DNA of 64,000 nt from NCBI RefSeq assembly GCF_027942865.1, contig NC_134517.1:14858275-14922274 (forward strand), written 5' to 3'. A model generated the notes under the pieces. That model ran no database searches and had not been told where the DNA came from. It was given only the letters and a program-made list of their open reading frames with translations. Origin of the DNA: Odontesthes bonariensis. Taxonomy: Eukaryota > Chordata > Actinopteri > Atheriniformes > Atherinopsidae. The translations under genes were made by a program, and so were the position numbers. Positions 61,901-64,000 of the stretch are shown here, one piece after another. Numbering within the stretch: position 1 is the first letter of the stretch; each line of letters begins with the position of its first letter.

Positions 61901-63639
61901 TTGACCCAAGATTTGCCTTGGTTCAGCGATTACTGAAAAGCAAATGGAGGAATATCCTTTTAATACAAAATAGATGGCAGTGTAATTAAAGGGGGGAAAT
62001 TCATACTGGGACACCTACAATCAGAATAACAGCAGGGTTGGCTAAAAATCCTCCTCCGACCATTATTGCGTGTTGCTAGGTTTCATACAAAGACATTGTT
62101 GTAGGTTCACGAATGGCTAAACTGCAGCAGCTTCACTTACACATGGGTTGTGTAGTTCCTGGCATTCCATGGCAAAGATAACAGCACAGGTGGCACTGTT
62201 AAGAACATGTTCAGAATCTAAACATGGGAGGTTGTTAGACTACGTGTCACATCAATAGATCTTTTGTTTCTTAAGATAGCTTAGAGCACACATGTCCTTA
62301 CAACTAAATTGAATAAGGAGAAATAAGATAATAATGTTCCATTTCCATAAAGAAAAGATATTTCTCATCTTGAAATTGAGTGTTTGCCGTCTCATGGCAA
62401 TGTAAAGATTGTGATTCCCATTTTGTTTTTCCGATAATTTAGAGGGAGAGATGGAGTTGTGTGTTGCTTGTTTGAATATGTCACAGGTCAACAAGAAAGC
62501 CTGTCCCTCTTCCCTCTGGGCATGATAATGGCGGTGGTATGATCAGTTTCCACAGTGAATTAATTTTGGCTGTGTTTCTCTTGATCCTGCAAAAAAGACC
62601 TGCTGGGAAGACAAGAATCAAGTGCTGTGCTGCCATTAGACCTCCCTCTGCGAGGCAATCAAGTTTACATACAAATAAGACAAGAGGAAAATGTACATAT
62701 AGTCTATCTAAATTTCCATGACATTATTTCTGAATTTACATCAATCATCTCGTATGATTATCTCACTTAGATGCTTCAGTCTGCAGTGATCAGGAGAATG
62801 AAGGGACATGTCGTCTGGGTTGGGAGCCTGCAATGATCACGCTAGCTAATTGACATACAGGTGGATAGTTTTATAAAACAAGAACAGAGCTGCTCACTGT
62901 TCATCTAATTCAAAGGACACAATAAAATGCATGAGTTCTCATTCGTGGCGTTTTTCTGTTTAGTATTTTGATGTATAACCTTTATTAATTAGTTTGAGGT
63001 GTTGGTTTGGATCCAATAACAAAAGTGCATTCATGTTTTTCATCATACATCTTACTCTTTTGTATAAAGTTTGTTGCTATTTTCTGTTGTCTTGATTTAG
63101 CATTGATGCATATCTTGTACCATGCTTGTACAAATCATCAAATTAATAAATCAAATTTTATTATATTGTTTTTGCATCTTTTGACATATTTTTTATTTCT
63201 TTATCCACATGTGATTTTATGAATTCAGTCTTGCCACCCTCATGACGTAACATTTCAGCCATTTGTTGGCAAAACGGATTCATATTAAATGAAAAAATGC
63301 AAAGAAACTTTTTTTATTGTTTTTTTTTTTTTTTTTGAAGTGCGGATTATTGAAGGGTAAAAGTTCCCATGAAATCATGTTTGATAGTGATGATCTCTGT
63401 GTACTAATGGAATTTAACATTTTTCCTTCTTATGGATAATGGTGATAAATGTTAATTAGACATTTGGCACTCACTCTACTGTTTCTATTTTTCATAAAGC
63501 TGATGCAGAATTTGATGCAGTCCTGCTGTGACCAATGAAGCCAGCAAGTCGATGCAAATTGGGTTTTTCTGAAGGAAGGTGGCCTCCTTAGCCAGAACAA
63601 ATAGTCGTCTTCTAGTCATTTATGGTTGTTTGTCTCGTT

Positions 63640-63790
63640 TGTCTCTGTGACGGACTGGTGACCTGTCCAGGGTGTGCCTCACCTCTCCCCTAATGGCATA
63701 TAAGATAAACTCAAGCCTCTGCAACCCTGAACTGGATTAAGTGGGTATAGAAACTGGATGGATGGATGGATGGATGGATGGATGGATAGC
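63640..63790 (+). repeat. GGAT-tailed fish repeat, copy with (GGAT)n end
   Basis: 'gtgacggactggtgacctgt' to 'gggtatagaaactggatgg', ending in about eight GGAT units (63756-63788). Confidence 0.65.
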
Positions 63791-64000
63791 CTTTCAAGGG
63801 AAATGCTGCATGAATTTAATTGTTTTTGTTGAAGCTAATTTACAGGTTACTCGTTTTCCACTCGCAAGACTGCTGCAATTACATTTCAATATCAAACCTG
63901 TACTTTTTCAGTGGAGTGATGATTGTGGCCTCTGTTTGAATCAATAACATTATCAGGAGTAACCATTTAACTGCACTGTTCGTGAAAGAGTCTCTGCTTT

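Larger units (their letters stand above)
53720..64000. other. Gene-free stretch with a GC-richer island at 56.8-57.9 kb
   Basis: No supported coding exon. The 56.8-57.9 kb part has more CpG and several simple repeats and might be the 5' region of a gene to the right, but no start exon could be shown. Confidence 0.4.

Overview
The window is vertebrate nuclear DNA, almost certainly from a ray-finned (teleost) fish. The genes are split into many short exons with GT-AG introns, all recognisable proteins are vertebrate orthologues, and the background is rich in fish-type repeats: Tc1, Harbinger, hAT, TTAA-flanked MITEs, L2/CR1-group LINE ends, GGAT-tailed repeats, AT/CA microsatellites. I assembled the exon models by hand from splice sites. 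For the four main genes the reading frame closes exactly across all junctions.

All recognised genes lie on the minus strand in the left two thirds. From left to right they are asmtl (488-8668, 14 coding exons, 673 aa, Maf domain plus methyltransferase domain), p2ry8 (10234-11702, class A GPCR, 343 aa, one intron inside the coding sequence), upf3a (15094-23270, 10 exons, 463 aa, nonsense-mediated decay), an unnamed two-exon gene for a 106-residue protein with an acylation-type N-terminus (23735-24267), cdc16 (25896-36436, 18 exons, 618 aa, APC/C subunit), an unidentified gene with a Ser/Thr-rich tail and a nearby Cys-rich ORF (36791-37801), and a CFAP97-domain gene, probably cfap97d2 (about 38980-39344). 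Gene spacing is tight: upf3a carries two CGCG-type promoter elements just upstream of its start, and the unnamed gene's poly(A) signal lies within about 200 bases of them.

The gene order joins two blocks that are separate in human: ASMTL-P2RY8 (pseudoautosomal region 1) and UPF3A-CDC16-CFAP97D2 (13q34). The junction lies in the gene-free stretch between p2ry8 and upf3a.

Introns and spacers hold many mobile-element fossils: a PIF/Harbinger element with transposase and Myb-like parts (asmtl intron 8), three TTAA-flanked MITEs, a solo LTR with intact target duplication and an L2 LINE end (upf3a intron 9), a Tc1 fossil (upf3a intron 1), a deleted hAT element (cdc16 intron 16), a CR1/L2-group LINE piece (about 40 kb), a second LTR-like block (44.1 kb) and a full-length but broken Tc1 element (52.2-53.7 kb).

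From about 41.5 kb to the right end I find no convincing coding exon. This is intergenic or intronic sequence with repeats, possible conserved noncoding DNA and a GC-richer stretch at 56.8-57.9 kb.
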